Source: Kribbella pratensis
GTDB taxonomy: Bacteria; Actinomycetota; Actinomycetes; Propionibacteriales; Kribbellaceae
DNA: 64,000 nt
NCBI RefSeq assembly: GCF_004365355.1
Contig: NZ_SODP01000004.1
Span: forward strand, 62,001-126,000
Direction: 5' to 3'
Shown one piece after another: positions 31,598 through 41,162 of the stretch. The notes below the pieces were generated by a model. That model was given only the letters and a program-made list of their open reading frames with translations, had not been told where the DNA came from and made no database searches. Numbering within the stretch: the first letter of the stretch is position 1; each line of letters begins with the position of its first letter. The position numbers and the translations under genes are program-made.

Positions 31598-34500
31598 ATG
31601 CGTGGTTTTCGCCGAATTGCTCTGGTTGCGGCGGCGGCTTTGGTCGCCGGGCTGCTGCCGTTGGACGCGGTGGCCGACGACCCCACACCGGTCACCTTGG
31701 CGGCGTTCGAAGGCGGTGAGCCGTTCGCCTCGCCCCCGAACGCGGGCATCTTCGGCTGGGGCAGCGACGCGGACGACCCACCCACGATGGAGCTGCAGAC
31801 CCGCGCCGACGCCCCGGCCGGCGAGAAGGTCCTGCACGGCACCTACAACATCAGCGGGTACGGCGGCTTCAGCCACGACATCACGTACGACGTGAACCCC
31901 GCGGACTGGTCGGCGTACAAGGGGATCCGGTTCTGGTGGTACGGCCAGAACACCGCCCCGCTCCCACCCGGCTCCGGGAAGCGGATCTTCTTCGAGATCA
32001 AGGACGGCGGCGCGAACGCCGAGGCCTCCGAACTGTGGAACACCAGCTTCACCGACGACTGGCAGGGCTGGCATCAGGTCGAGATCCCGTTCAGCCAGCT
32101 CGTGTACCGCGGTGACTACCAGCCCGTCGGCGGTATCGACCAGATCCTCAACCTGACCCACATGTGGGGCTATGCGTTCACGATGCCGGTCGGATCGCCC
32201 GGCGAGTTCGCGATCGACCAGGTCGAGGTCTACGGCAAGGCCGACCCGGCGCTGAAGGCGAGCGTCACCACCGACGCCGGCGTGTACCCGGTCAAGGAGG
32301 GCGGCACCGCGCAGGTGAAGGTGTCCGTCACCACCACCGGCAGTACGCCACTCGAAGAACCGGTCACCGTCGACTACAAGACCGGCACGGGCAGCGCCGA
32401 CGCCGGCGACTACACCCCCGTCGCAGGCACGCTCACGTTCCCGGCGGGTACGGCGTCAGGCACCAGCCAGACCGTGGCGGTGACAACGGTGAAAGACCAC
32501 ACCGCCGAGGCCGCCGAGACCATCCCGCTCGAGCTCACCGTCACCGGCGCGAAGGCACCCACGAACCCGGTCGTGGTGATCAACGCGCACGACCTCCCGT
32601 ACCTGAACTCGAAGCTCCCAATCAAGAAGCGTGTCGACGACCTCCTCGCCCGAATGACGACAGCCGAGAAGGTCGGCCAGATGACCCAGGCCGAGCGCAA
32701 CGCGCTACGGTCCCGTAGCGACATCGCGTCGTACGCGCTCGGTTCGCTGCTCTCCGGCGGAGGTTCGGTCCCGACGCCGAACACCCCGGCCGCCTGGGCC
32801 GCGATGATCGACAACTTCCAGCTGAACGCGCAGGCGACCCGGCTGCAGATCCCCCTGATCTACGGGGTGGACGCCGTCCACGGACACAACAACGTGGTCG
32901 GGGCAACGATCCTGCCGCACAACATCGCGATCGGCGCGACGCGTGATCCGTCGCTGGCACAGAAGGCCGGTCAGGTGACCGCGACCGAGGTCCGCGCGAC
33001 CGGCATCCCGTGGGACTTCGCGCCGTGCGTGTGCGTGGTCCGCGACGACCGCTGGGGCCGTGCCTACGAAGGATTCGGTGAGGATCCCGCGCTCGTGCAG
33101 TCGATGGCGACCGTCATCACCGGCCTGCAGGGCAAGGCCGACGGCAGCCAGCTCAAGCAGAACAACCACGTGCTCGCGACCGCGAAGCACTTCGTCGGCG
33201 ACGGCGGTACGACGTACGGCAGCTCGACGACCGGCTCGTACAAGATTGACCAGGGCATCACGCAGGTCACCCGGCAGCAGTTGGAGACGTTGCATCTGGC
33301 ACCGTTCAAGACCGCGGTCGATCTCGGTGTCGGCACGGTGATGCCGTCGTACTCGAGTATGTCGATCGACGGCGCGCCGCCGGTGAAGATGCACGGTGAC
33401 GGCGAGCTGATCAACGGCGTCCTCAAGCAGCGGATGGGCTTCGACGGGTTCGTGATCAGCGACTGGCAGGCGATCGACCAGCTGCCGGGCGACTATGCGA
33501 GCGACATCCGTACGTCGATCAACGCCGGCCTGGACATGATCATGGTGCCGACGAACTACCAGGGCTTCACCCAGGGCCTGACCGACGAGATCGCGGCCGG
33601 CCGGATCCCGATGACGCGGATCGACGACGCCGTACGGCGGATCCTGACCGAGAAGTTCAAGCTCGGCCTCTTCGAGCGCCCGTACGCCGACACGTCGAAC
33701 ATCGCGTCGATCGGATCGGCCGCGCATCGTGCGGTCGGGCGTGAGGCGGCGGCGAAGTCCCAGGTCTTGCTGAAGAACGACGGCAACCTGTTGCCGCTGA
33801 ACGCCGGCCAGAAAGTCTATGTTGCCGGTAGCAACGCCAACGACCTGGGCAACCAGATGGGCGGCTGGAGCATCACCTGGCAGGGCGGTTCGGGGGCGAC
33901 GACCACCGGTACGACGATCCTCGACGGGATCAAGCAGGTGGTGCCGACGGCAACGTTCAGCGCGGACGCCTCCGCTCCGCTCGAGGGTCATGACGTCGGC
34001 GTGGTCGTGGTCGGCGAACGCCCGTACGCCGAAGGAATCGGTGACGTGGGCAACGGTCACGACCTGCAGCTCACCGCCGCGGACAAGGCCGCCGTCGACA
34101 AGGTGTGCGGCGCGATGAAGTGCGTCGTCCTGATCGTGTCCGGGCGGCCGCAGGTGATCGCGGACCAGCTCGGCAAGATCAACGCCGTGGTCGCGTCGTG
34201 GCTGCCCGGGACCGAGGGCGCGGGGGTTGCCGACGTACTGTTCGGGAAGGTCCCGTTCAGCGGTCGCCTGCCGGTCAGCTGGCCGCGCACCGAGGACCAG
34301 CAGCCGTTGAACGTCGGCGACGCGTCGTACGACCCGCAGTACCCGTTCGGCTGGGGGCTGAGCACGCAGGCAGCTGCACGACAGGCGTTGACCGACGCCC
34401 GCAACAGCCTGCTGCGCAAGCACGATGCCTACGCGGTGGCGGCCGGGGTCGCGGCGAGCATCGCGCTCGGCGTCAAGGACTGGTCGGGGCCGCAGGCAAC

Positions 34501-34735
34501 TATCGCCCTGGCCGCGGCCGCACAGTCCGCCAAGCTCCTCGAGCGCACCAAGGCCGACACCTTCGCCGAGGACGACGCGGTCGTCGGGATCGCACGCTGG
34601 ATCGCGCAGAACCACATCGGCCAGAACCTCAACGAACCCGCGTCCAAGCTGGTCTCGGACGCGGACCACGCCCTGCTCAGCGGGCAGCTCTCCACCGCGA
34701 CCACCAAACTGATCGCGGCCTCGAAGCTCCCTTAG
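31598..34735 (+). CDS. Secreted GH3 beta-glucosidase with carbohydrate-binding and Calx-beta domains
   Basis: A 1045-residue exported glycosidase. A signal peptide (RRIALVAAAALVAGLLPLDA) leads into a ~190-residue CIA30/galactose-binding-like sandwich, then a Calx-beta-like domain (roughly 225-325: VKEGGTAQVKVSV, TVDYKTGTGSADAGDYTPVA). The GH3 barrel follows (DDLLARMTTAEKVGQMTQAE, IYGVDAVHGHNNV) with nucleophile Asp622 in GFVISDWQAI; the C-terminal GH3 domain has VVVVGERPYAEGIGD with the likely acid/base Glu near 807. The final ~110 residues are helical and Ala-rich, of unknown role. It would release glucose from beta-glucans outside the cell. A CebR-like palindrome precedes it. Confidence 0.92.
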   Translation: MRGFRRIALVAAAALVAGLLPLDAVADDPTPVTLAAFEGGEPFASPPNAGIFGWGSDADDPPTMELQTRADAPAGEKVLHGTYNISGYGGFSHDITYDVNPADWSAYKGIRFWWYGQNTAPLPPGSGKRIFFEIKDGGANAEASELWNTSFTDDWQGWHQVEIPFSQLVYRGDYQPVGGIDQILNLTHMWGYAFTMPVGSPGEFAIDQVEVYGKADPALKASVTTDAGVYPVKEGGTAQVKVSVTTTGSTPLEEPVTVDYKTGTGSADAGDYTPVAGTLTFPAGTASGTSQTVAVTTVKDHTAEAAETIPLELTVTGAKAPTNPVVVINAHDLPYLNSKLPIKKRVDDLLARMTTAEKVGQMTQAERNALRSRSDIASYALGSLLSGGGSVPTPNTPAAWAAMIDNFQLNAQATRLQIPLIYGVDAVHGHNNVVGATILPHNIAIGATRDPSLAQKAGQVTATEVRATGIPWDFAPCVCVVRDDRWGRAYEGFGEDPALVQSMATVITGLQGKADGSQLKQNNHVLATAKHFVGDGGTTYGSSTTGSYKIDQGITQVTRQQLETLHLAPFKTAVDLGVGTVMPSYSSMSIDGAPPVKMHGDGELINGVLKQRMGFDGFVISDWQAIDQLPGDYASDIRTSINAGLDMIMVPTNYQGFTQGLTDEIAAGRIPMTRIDDAVRRILTEKFKLGLFERPYADTSNIASIGSAAHRAVGREAAAKSQVLLKNDGNLLPLNAGQKVYVAGSNANDLGNQMGGWSITWQGGSGATTTGTTILDGIKQVVPTATFSADASAPLEGHDVGVVVVGERPYAEGIGDVGNGHDLQLTAADKAAVDKVCGAMKCVVLIVSGRPQVIADQLGKINAVVASWLPGTEGAGVADVLFGKVPFSGRLPVSWPRTEDQQPLNVGDASYDPQYPFGWGLSTQAAARQALTDARNSLLRKHDAYAVAAGVAASIALGVKDWSGPQATIALAAAAQSAKLLERTKADTFAEDDAVVGIARWIAQNHIGQNLNEPASKLVSDADHALLSGQLSTATTKLIAASKLP

Positions 34736-34756
34736 TAAGTGATGGCAGCCTCCGGG

Positions 34757-35674
34757 CTAGACGGAAGTTCGGCTGCGGAGGCGGCGGAGCATGCGGGCGT
34801 CTTCGAAGCCGACGGTGCGGGCCGCCGTTTCGATCGTGGTGCCGTGCCCGATGAGGTGTTCGGCGCGCTCGAGGCGGAGGAGTTGCTGGTAGCGGAGCGG
34901 CGTGAGGCCGGTTGCGGAGGTGAAGATGCGGGTCAGGGTGCGCTCGCTGACGCCGACCTGGCCGGCGAGATCGGAGAGCAGGAGGCGATCGGCGTACCGG
35001 GAGTCGATGACGTCCTGGACGCGGTGGGCCAGATCGCTGAGATGCCCGCGGTGGCGAAGCATGGCCGACTCCTGCAGCTCGTCACCGTTGCGCCGGGCGT
35101 ACACGACCATCTCGCGAGCGACCCGGGCGGCCGCCTCCGCGCCGTGGGCGACCGCGACCAGGTGGAGGGTGAGGTCGATACCGCTGGCGATGCCGGCGGA
35201 GGTGATGACGCTGTCGTCCTCGACGTACAGCACATCGCGCACGATGGCCGCCCGCGGGTAGCGGGCGGCCAGCTCGTCGGTCAGGTCGTGGTGGGTCGTG
35301 AACCGCCGGCCGTCGAGCAGACCGCTGGCCCCGAGCGCGTCAGCACCCGAGCAGACACTCGCGACCGTGCCGCCTGCCGCGTGGTGGTCGCGCAGCCGCC
35401 GGCGGGTCACCGGCCCGATCGGCGGGACCGGCGACAGCCGCGGCGATCGCCACCCCGGTACGACGATCAGGTCGTCCGCCCCGATCTCCGGCCAGTCCAG
35501 TTGTGCCCGTAAAGGCACGCCCTGCGCGGTTGTGACCTCTTCGGACTCGGCTACGTAATGCACCTCGTAGCCGTACCCGAAGTCGTTCGCAGTCGTGAAC
35601 ACCTGCGCCGGCCCGGCGAGATCCAGCAAGTGCACCTTGGGCACCAGCACGAAGACCACCCGGGTGGGACGCAT
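34757..35674 (-). CDS. GlxA-family transcriptional regulator (DJ-1/PfpI plus AraC HTH)
   Basis: A 305-residue protein with an N-terminal DJ-1/PfpI-like domain (VVFVLVPKVHLLDLAGPAQV, VASVCSGADALGASGLLDGR with the elbow Cys) and a C-terminal AraC helix-turn-helix (LAGQVGVSERTLTRIF, then TPLRYQQLLRLERAEHLI). The DJ-1-like part in this family usually senses a ligand rather than acting as an enzyme. It lies four bases after the isochorismatase-type gene, so the two form an operon and it probably regulates that gene or nearby metabolism. Confidence 0.9.
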   Translation of the reverse strand: MRPTRVVFVLVPKVHLLDLAGPAQVFTTANDFGYGYEVHYVAESEEVTTAQGVPLRAQLDWPEIGADDLIVVPGWRSPRLSPVPPIGPVTRRRLRDHHAAGGTVASVCSGADALGASGLLDGRRFTTHHDLTDELAARYPRAAIVRDVLYVEDDSVITSAGIASGIDLTLHLVAVAHGAEAAARVAREMVVYARRNGDELQESAMLRHRGHLSDLAHRVQDVIDSRYADRLLLSDLAGQVGVSERTLTRIFTSATGLTPLRYQQLLRLERAEHLIGHGTTIETAARTVGFEDARMLRRLRSRTSV

Positions 35675-35678
35675 TCGG

Positions 35679-36278
35679 TCAGGATGCCACGGGTACGGCG
35701 GTGAGCTCGTCGAGTGTCCGGATCGTGGCGAACCGGCCGGCCAGCACGTACTCCGCCCGCTCGGCGACCTGGTCCGCCGTCAGGGTCCGCGGATCGGCCA
35801 GGATCTCCTCGACGGATGCCTCGTCGCGGATCGACCAGTGCGCCAGCGCCATCGTCGCGGTCGCCTCGGTCACGAAGACGACGTCGTACCCGAGGTCGGA
35901 GCCGACGCGGGCGGTCGTCTCGCAGCACTGCTCCGTACGGATGCCGCTGACAACGATCTCGGAGATGCCGTGCTGGGTCAGCAGCTGCTGCAGATTCGTT
36001 GTGGTGAAGGCGTTGTGGGACGTCTTGGTGATCATCGGCTCGGTAGGCAACGGTTCGAGACCGTCGATGAGCCGGACCTGTCCGTTGGCCGGGTCGAAGG
36101 GGCCGCCGGTGCCGGGCTCGGTGTGCAGCACCCAGACGACGAGGTCACCCTTGTCGCGGGCGGCCTGCACCAGACGGTTCACCCGCTCGGCGATGTCCGG
36201 GTGGTTCACCAGTTGCCAGTTCGGGCGGACCCGGAAGGATTCCTGGACGTCGATCACGATCAGCGCGGTTCGGCTCAT
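35679..36278 (-). CDS. Cysteine hydrolase, isochorismatase family
   Basis: A 199-residue alpha/beta hydrolase-like protein with the family triad: Asp in ALIVIDVQESF near residue 9, Lys in MITKTSHNAF, and the nucleophile Cys in GIRTEQCCETTARVGSDLGY. These enzymes hydrolyse isochorismate, nicotinamide or related amides. The tandem Cys and the absence of a nicotinamidase zinc site leave the substrate open. It precedes the GlxA regulator gene in the same operon. Confidence 0.85.
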   Translation of the reverse strand: MSRTALIVIDVQESFRVRPNWQLVNHPDIAERVNRLVQAARDKGDLVVWVLHTEPGTGGPFDPANGQVRLIDGLEPLPTEPMITKTSHNAFTTTNLQQLLTQHGISEIVVSGIRTEQCCETTARVGSDLGYDVVFVTEATATMALAHWSIRDEASVEEILADPRTLTADQVAERAEYVLAGRFATIRTLDELTAVPVAS

Positions 36279-36470
36279 GGCCCCAGGATCGCCCGCGGAC
36301 GGCGTACCGGAGAAGGCTCGATCGAGGCCCGGACCGGACCGATCTGGTCATCCCGCCGACGACCGAGAAGAGATCGGACGAATTCACACCGATCCGAACT
36401 GTTCCACACACCGGTCTGGCGCGCTTATCGTGCCAAGGGTCTGCTTTCTACAACGATTGAGGGGATTGCG

Positions 36471-37694
36471 ATGCCCGATCACCTGCCCCGCCGCCAGGTC
36501 CTCCGGACCGCCGGCGCACTGGGCCTCGGTGCCGCCGCCGCGGGCGCACTCACCAGCACCGCGGACGCCACGACCCACGCCGGTGGGAGGCCGGATAGGT
36601 TGGCCGCCATGGGCGAACATCACGGCAAGCTCGACATCCGTAAGGACCCGTTCGGCACCACCCCGGACGGCCAGGCAGTGGACGTGTACACGTTCACCAA
36701 CGGCCGGGTGACGATCTCGATGCTCACCTGGGGCGCGACCATCCAGCGGGTCGAGACGCCGGACCGCCGCGGCCGGACCACGAACATCAGCCTCGGCTTC
36801 GACAACCTGCCGGACTACGCGGCGCTCAGCCCGTACTTCGGCGCGACCATCGGCCGCTACGGCAACCGGATCGCCAAGGGCAGGTTCACGCTCGACGGGA
36901 CGACGTACCAGATCCCGATCAACAACGGCGAGAACGCGCTGCACGGCGGCACCATCGGCTTCGACAAGAAGGTGTGGAAGGCCAAGGTCGTCAAGTCCGA
37001 CAAGGCTGTCGGCGTCGCGTTCACCTACGTCAGCCCGGACGGCGAGATGGGCTTTCCTGGTGAGCTCACCAGCACCGTCACGTACACGCTGGACCGGCGC
37101 GACAACCTGCGGATCGACTACCACGCGACCGTCGCGGGCAAGCCGACGATCATCAACCTGACCAACCACGTCTACTTCAACCTGCTCGGCGAGGGCAACG
37201 GCACCATCTACGACCACGTGCTCGAGCTGAACGCCGCGAAGTACACCCCGGTCGACGTGAACCTGATCCCGACCGGCGAGATCGCACCGGTCGCGGGTAC
37301 GCCGTTCGACTTCAACCGGCCGACCGCGATCGGCGCCCGCCTACGCGGCGACCACCAGCAGCTGGTCTTCGGCCGCGGGTACGACCACAACTTCGTCATC
37401 GCCGGCCACCCGGACCACGACGGCATGCGCCTCGCGGGCCGCTTCTGGGAGCCCGAGCACGGCCGCACGATCGAGGTCCACACCGACCAGCCCGGCGTCC
37501 AGTTCTACAGCGGCAACTTCCTCGACGGCACCTTCCTCGGCATCGGCAACAAGGCCTACCGCCAGGGCGACGCCTTCGCCTTCGAGACCCAGCACTTCCC
37601 CGACTCCCCCAACCACCCCAACTTCCCGTCCACGGTCCTCCGCCCCGGCGAGACCTACAAGAGCACCACGATCTACAGCTTCGGTACCAAGTAG
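36471..37694 (+). CDS. Tat-exported aldose 1-epimerase (galactose mutarotase family)
   Basis: A 407-residue protein beginning with a twin-arginine signal (PRRQVLRTAGALGLGAAAAG) and continuing as a mutarotase: FGATIGRYGNRIAKGRF, NNGENALHGG with the catalytic His, INLTNHVYFNLLG, GRGYDHNFV and a C-terminal HFPDSPNHPNFPST with FETQ supplying the catalytic Glu. It interconverts alpha and beta anomers of aldoses, here outside the cytoplasm. The ATG at 36471 follows GAGGGG; the longer frame is a shadow. Exported mutarotases accompany extracellular polysaccharide breakdown. Confidence 0.92.
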   Translation: MPDHLPRRQVLRTAGALGLGAAAAGALTSTADATTHAGGRPDRLAAMGEHHGKLDIRKDPFGTTPDGQAVDVYTFTNGRVTISMLTWGATIQRVETPDRRGRTTNISLGFDNLPDYAALSPYFGATIGRYGNRIAKGRFTLDGTTYQIPINNGENALHGGTIGFDKKVWKAKVVKSDKAVGVAFTYVSPDGEMGFPGELTSTVTYTLDRRDNLRIDYHATVAGKPTIINLTNHVYFNLLGEGNGTIYDHVLELNAAKYTPVDVNLIPTGEIAPVAGTPFDFNRPTAIGARLRGDHQQLVFGRGYDHNFVIAGHPDHDGMRLAGRFWEPEHGRTIEVHTDQPGVQFYSGNFLDGTFLGIGNKAYRQGDAFAFETQHFPDSPNHPNFPSTVLRPGETYKSTTIYSFGTK

Positions 37695-37699
37695 CCCCC

Positions 37700-37730
37700 G
37701 CGAGGTGCAGGACGCCGTCCTGCACCTCGC
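37700..37730 (+). terminator. Stem-loop terminator after the epimerase
   Basis: GCGAGGTGCAGGAC (37700-37713) pairs perfectly with GTCCTGCACCTCGC (37717-37730) across a 3-base loop, five bases after the stop codon. Confidence 0.8.
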
Positions 37731-37787
37731 CATTGCCTGCACCGGCCAACTGGCGCACGCTGGCGGGTAGAGGGTGGGTGACGGGTT

Positions 37788-39533
37788 GTGGCGAGGGCGG
37801 CGCCGGCGATCGAACCGGCCCGCGGACCGGGGCCGTGGGCGCTATGGGCGACCGTTGGGGCCGGTTTCGGCACGCTGGTCGTCTCGGTCGCGCTCGCGAT
37901 GGCGGGAGACGAGCTGGTCCGGCCTGGCTTGCAGGCACTGCTCTTCAACTGGATCACCGTCCCGTACCTGATCAGCGGCACTCTCGCCTGGTGGCGCCGC
38001 CCGGCCAGCAGGCTCGGTCCGCTGATGATCGCCACCGGATTCGTCATGGCCCTGACCGCCTTGCAGTGGTCGACCGTGCCGGTCTTGCTCTCCATCGGCC
38101 ACCTGCTGGACCTGGTGCCGGCGGCCATGTTCCTGCACGTGTTCCTCGCGTACCCCACCGGACGGGTCGTGGGACGTCCCCGCCAGGTGGTCGTCGCCGC
38201 CGGTTACGCGACGGCCGTCGTACTGCAGCTCGCGAAGATCCTGCTCGGGATCAATCCGGACAGCCTCTTCACCGTCACGACCAGACCGGTCCTGGCCGGC
38301 CGGATCGAGCAGGTGGAGCTGATCACGATGAGCGCCCTGCTGCTCGCCGGCGCCGCCCTTCTCCTGGTACGGCGACCGTCCGCGAGACCTGTCCGTCGAC
38401 GCCCGGTGGCGTTGCTCGTGGACAGCTTCGGTCTCGCGCTGATCATGCTCGCGATCCTGTTCGTCGGCGGGCTGCGTGGCTGGCCGCAGATCGAAACGGT
38501 CCGGCACGTCACCTTCGCCGTACTCGGTCTTGCTCCCGTCGTGTTCCTGCTCGGACTGCTCGACGCGCGACTTGCCCGCACCGATGTCGGCGCACTGCTG
38601 ATGGATCTGCGCGCGGACCCGGCTGGTGACCTGCGCGAGCCGCTGGCACGCGCCCTGCACGATCCGTCGTTGACGCTCGCCTTCTGGTTGCCGAAGTACA
38701 GCACCTGGGCGGATTCCGACGGGCACGCCGTCACGCTGCCCGGCGGATCCGACGGGCGGGCGACGCGGGTGATCTATCGCGACCACGAACCCGTCGTCGC
38801 GCTCGAGTTCGACCGGTCGCTCGAGGACGAGCACGAGTTGCTGGACGCCGTCGCGGCGGCGGCCGGCATCGCCTTGGAGAACAGCCGCCTGCAGGCGGAG
38901 CTGCGGGCCCGGCTGCACGAGCTGCAAGGATCCCGCGCGCGGGTCATCGACGCCGAGCAGCAGGAGCGGAAACGGCTCGAACGCAACCTGCACGACGGCG
39001 CCCAGCAGCGCCTGGTCGCGCTGGCCCTGGAGATCGGACTGCTCGCCGGCCGGTCCGCGGACGACGCCGACACCAAGGCACGACTGTTGCAGGCCAAGCA
39101 GCAGGTCACCGCCTCACTGGACGAGCTCCGTGATGTTGCCCGCGGCATCCATCCCGCGGTCCTGACCGGGCACGGTCTCGCCGTCGCGCTGGAGTCCCTC
39201 ACCGCACAGGCCGCCGTCCCGGTCACGCTGGAGGTCGTGGCCGACGGACGGCTGCCCGAACATGTCGAGGTCGCGGCGTACTACGTCGTCAGCGAAAGCC
39301 TGACGAACATCGCCAAGCACGCCCACGCGACAACCGCGTCCGTCCGGGTCACCCGGTCCGCCGGCCGACTGGTCGTCGAGGTCGTCGACGACGGCGTCGG
39401 CGGAGCGGATACCGAGCGCGGGTCTGGCCTGCGCGGTCTCGCCGACCGGGTCGAGGCGATCGGCGGCCGGCTCCGGGTCTGGAGTCCTGCCGACGGCGGC
39501 ACCCGGCTCGAGGCGGAGATCCCATGCGGGTAG
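37788..39533 (+). CDS. NarL-type sensor histidine kinase
   Basis: A 581-residue membrane kinase with about seven N-terminal membrane segments (to ~residue 260), a GAF-like linker (residues ~280-370) and a HisKA_3 dimerisation helix with the phospho-acceptor in ERNLHDGAQQRLVALALEIG (His402). The HATPase domain follows (VVSESLTNIAKHA with the N-box Asn, VVDDGVGGAD, GSGLRGLADRVEA). It starts at GTG 37788 and overlaps the response-regulator gene by 10 bases, so the two act as a pair. The stimulus is unknown. Confidence 0.92.
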   Translation: MARAAPAIEPARGPGPWALWATVGAGFGTLVVSVALAMAGDELVRPGLQALLFNWITVPYLISGTLAWWRRPASRLGPLMIATGFVMALTALQWSTVPVLLSIGHLLDLVPAAMFLHVFLAYPTGRVVGRPRQVVVAAGYATAVVLQLAKILLGINPDSLFTVTTRPVLAGRIEQVELITMSALLLAGAALLLVRRPSARPVRRRPVALLVDSFGLALIMLAILFVGGLRGWPQIETVRHVTFAVLGLAPVVFLLGLLDARLARTDVGALLMDLRADPAGDLREPLARALHDPSLTLAFWLPKYSTWADSDGHAVTLPGGSDGRATRVIYRDHEPVVALEFDRSLEDEHELLDAVAAAAGIALENSRLQAELRARLHELQGSRARVIDAEQQERKRLERNLHDGAQQRLVALALEIGLLAGRSADDADTKARLLQAKQQVTASLDELRDVARGIHPAVLTGHGLAVALESLTAQAAVPVTLEVVADGRLPEHVEVAAYYVVSESLTNIAKHAHATTASVRVTRSAGRLVVEVVDDGVGGADTERGSGLRGLADRVEAIGGRLRVWSPADGGTRLEAEIPCG

Positions 39534-40168
39534 CCATCGCCGAGGACAGCGTGCTGCTGCGTGAGGGACTGACCCGGATCCTCGGCGACGCCGGGCTGGA
39601 CGTGGTCGCGGCGTACGACAACGCCGATGACCTGCTCCAGTACGTCCGCGGCTTCCCGCCGGAGGTCGCGATCCTCGACATCCGGCTGCCGCCGACCCAC
39701 AACGACGAAGGGATGCGCGCCGCGCTGCAGATCCGCGCGCAGCAGCCCGAGGTCGGAGTACTCGTGCTGTCGCAGTACCTCGAGCTCGGCCTGGCCATGC
39801 AACTGTTGTCCGAGTCGGCCGAGGGTGTCGGGTACCTGCTGAAGGACCGGATCAGCGACGTCGAGGACTTCACCGGCGCGGTACGGCGGGTTGCCGCCGG
39901 CGGCTCGGCCATCGATCCGAAGATCGTCTCGACCCTGCTGCAACGACGACGCAGCGACGACCCACTCGCCGTACTGACCCCGCGCGAACGTCAGGTGCTG
40001 GAGCTGATGGCGACCGGCGCCTCCAACCAGGGCATCGCCGACGACCTGGTCGTCACGCTGCGGGCCGCGGAGAAGTACGTCTCCGGCATCTTCACCAAGC
40101 TCGGCATCCCGTCGACGCGTAGCGAGTCGCGCCGCGTGCTCGCCGTACTGCTGTATCTGCGCGCCTGA
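39524..40168 (+). CDS. NarL/FixJ-family response regulator
   Basis: A 214-residue regulator: receiver domain with acidic pocket VAIAEDSVLLREGL and phospho-acceptor Asp52 in EVAILDIRLP, the switch VLVLSQYLE and Lys in YLLKDR; then a LuxR-type HTH (LTPRERQVLELMATGASNQG, with TLRAAEKYVSGIFTKLGIPS). The Ala-Ala in place of the usual Val-Glu in the recognition helix is slightly unusual. It overlaps the kinase gene by 10 bases and is its cognate partner. Confidence 0.93.
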   Translation: MRVAIAEDSVLLREGLTRILGDAGLDVVAAYDNADDLLQYVRGFPPEVAILDIRLPPTHNDEGMRAALQIRAQQPEVGVLVLSQYLELGLAMQLLSESAEGVGYLLKDRISDVEDFTGAVRRVAAGGSAIDPKIVSTLLQRRRSDDPLAVLTPRERQVLELMATGASNQGIADDLVVTLRAAEKYVSGIFTKLGIPSTRSESRRVLAVLLYLRA

Positions 40169-40265
40169 CCGGACACCAGAAACCCGAACCCCGCCTTCAC
40201 CGGTTGCCCGGTCTGCCGAACACGCGCGCCGACGCGAGTCTCGAAGGAGACCCTCTGGAGGCGCC

Positions 40266-41162
40266 GTGAAGACCCGAATCATCCAGAACCAGCCCGACGA
40301 CGACGGCACCCCGCCGCCCGCCCGCGCCGCGGCACCACCTGGCAGCCACTCGTCCGCAAGGAGATCCGTCATGTCGTTCGTCCGCAACCACCCCGTGATC
40401 AGCTTCTTCGTCCTGGCCTACGTCCTCGCCTGGGGAGGCGTCCCGTTCGGGAGCTTCTTCGCTCCGGGCGCCCTGGTCGCCGCTCTCGTCGTCGTATTCC
40501 TGACCGAAGGCCTCGCCGGCCTGCGGGCGATCGGCACCCGGGTGATCCGCTGGCGGGTCCGCTGGATCTGGTACGTCGTTGCGATCGCCGTACCACTGCT
40601 CGTCCACTTCGTCACCATCGGGATCAACCAGGCGATGGGCGCACCGTCACCCAGCAGCGGTCAGTTCACCCCCTGGTACGGCCTGGCGGTCGTCATCGGC
40701 ATGAACATGATCGATCCGACCGGTGGACCGTTGAGCGAGGAGCCGAGCTTCCGCGGTTTCGCGCAGCCGAAGCTCCAGTCGAGCCGCACGCCGCTCGCCG
40801 CGACCGCGATCATGGCCCTCGCGATCACCGGCTGGCACGCACCGCTGTTCTTCATCTCCTCCTTCGGGCTCAAGCCCTTCGAGGCCTTGACCACCGTCGC
40901 TGTCACCTTCTGGTACGCGTGGCTGTTCAACCATGCGGCCGGCAGCGTGCTCATCACGCTCATCGCCCACGCCACCGAAGGCAGCATCAACACCGAGGAC
41001 CTCTGGCCCGGCGGTGCGGACGCGACCCGCGAGACCTGGCTGTACGTCGCCGTGTGGTGCGCGGTCGCCATCACCCTGCTGATCGTCAGCCGCCGCTTCT
41101 GGACCCGTCCCTCCCCGACCATCGCCACCTCCTCGTCAGCGACACCGGAGCGTGTCTCATGA
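40266..41162 (+). CDS. CPBP-family intramembrane metalloprotease
   Basis: A 298-residue polytopic protein with the glutamate pair and arginine of CPBP/CAAX-type proteases in LSEEPSFRGFAQPKL, the first histidine region ALAITGWHAPLFF and the last NHAAGSVLITLIAHA. Family members process prenylated proteins or bacteriocin-like peptides. Two starts are plausible: GTG 40266 (GGAG five bases upstream) and ATG 40371 (AAGGAGA six bases upstream, beginning MSFVRNHPVISFF); the second would drop a 35-residue polar leader. It overlaps the next gene by four bases. Confidence 0.85.
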   Translation: MKTRIIQNQPDDDGTPPPARAAAPPGSHSSARRSVMSFVRNHPVISFFVLAYVLAWGGVPFGSFFAPGALVAALVVVFLTEGLAGLRAIGTRVIRWRVRWIWYVVAIAVPLLVHFVTIGINQAMGAPSPSSGQFTPWYGLAVVIGMNMIDPTGGPLSEEPSFRGFAQPKLQSSRTPLAATAIMALAITGWHAPLFFISSFGLKPFEALTTVAVTFWYAWLFNHAAGSVLITLIAHATEGSINTEDLWPGGADATRETWLYVAVWCAVAITLLIVSRRFWTRPSPTIATSSSATPERVS

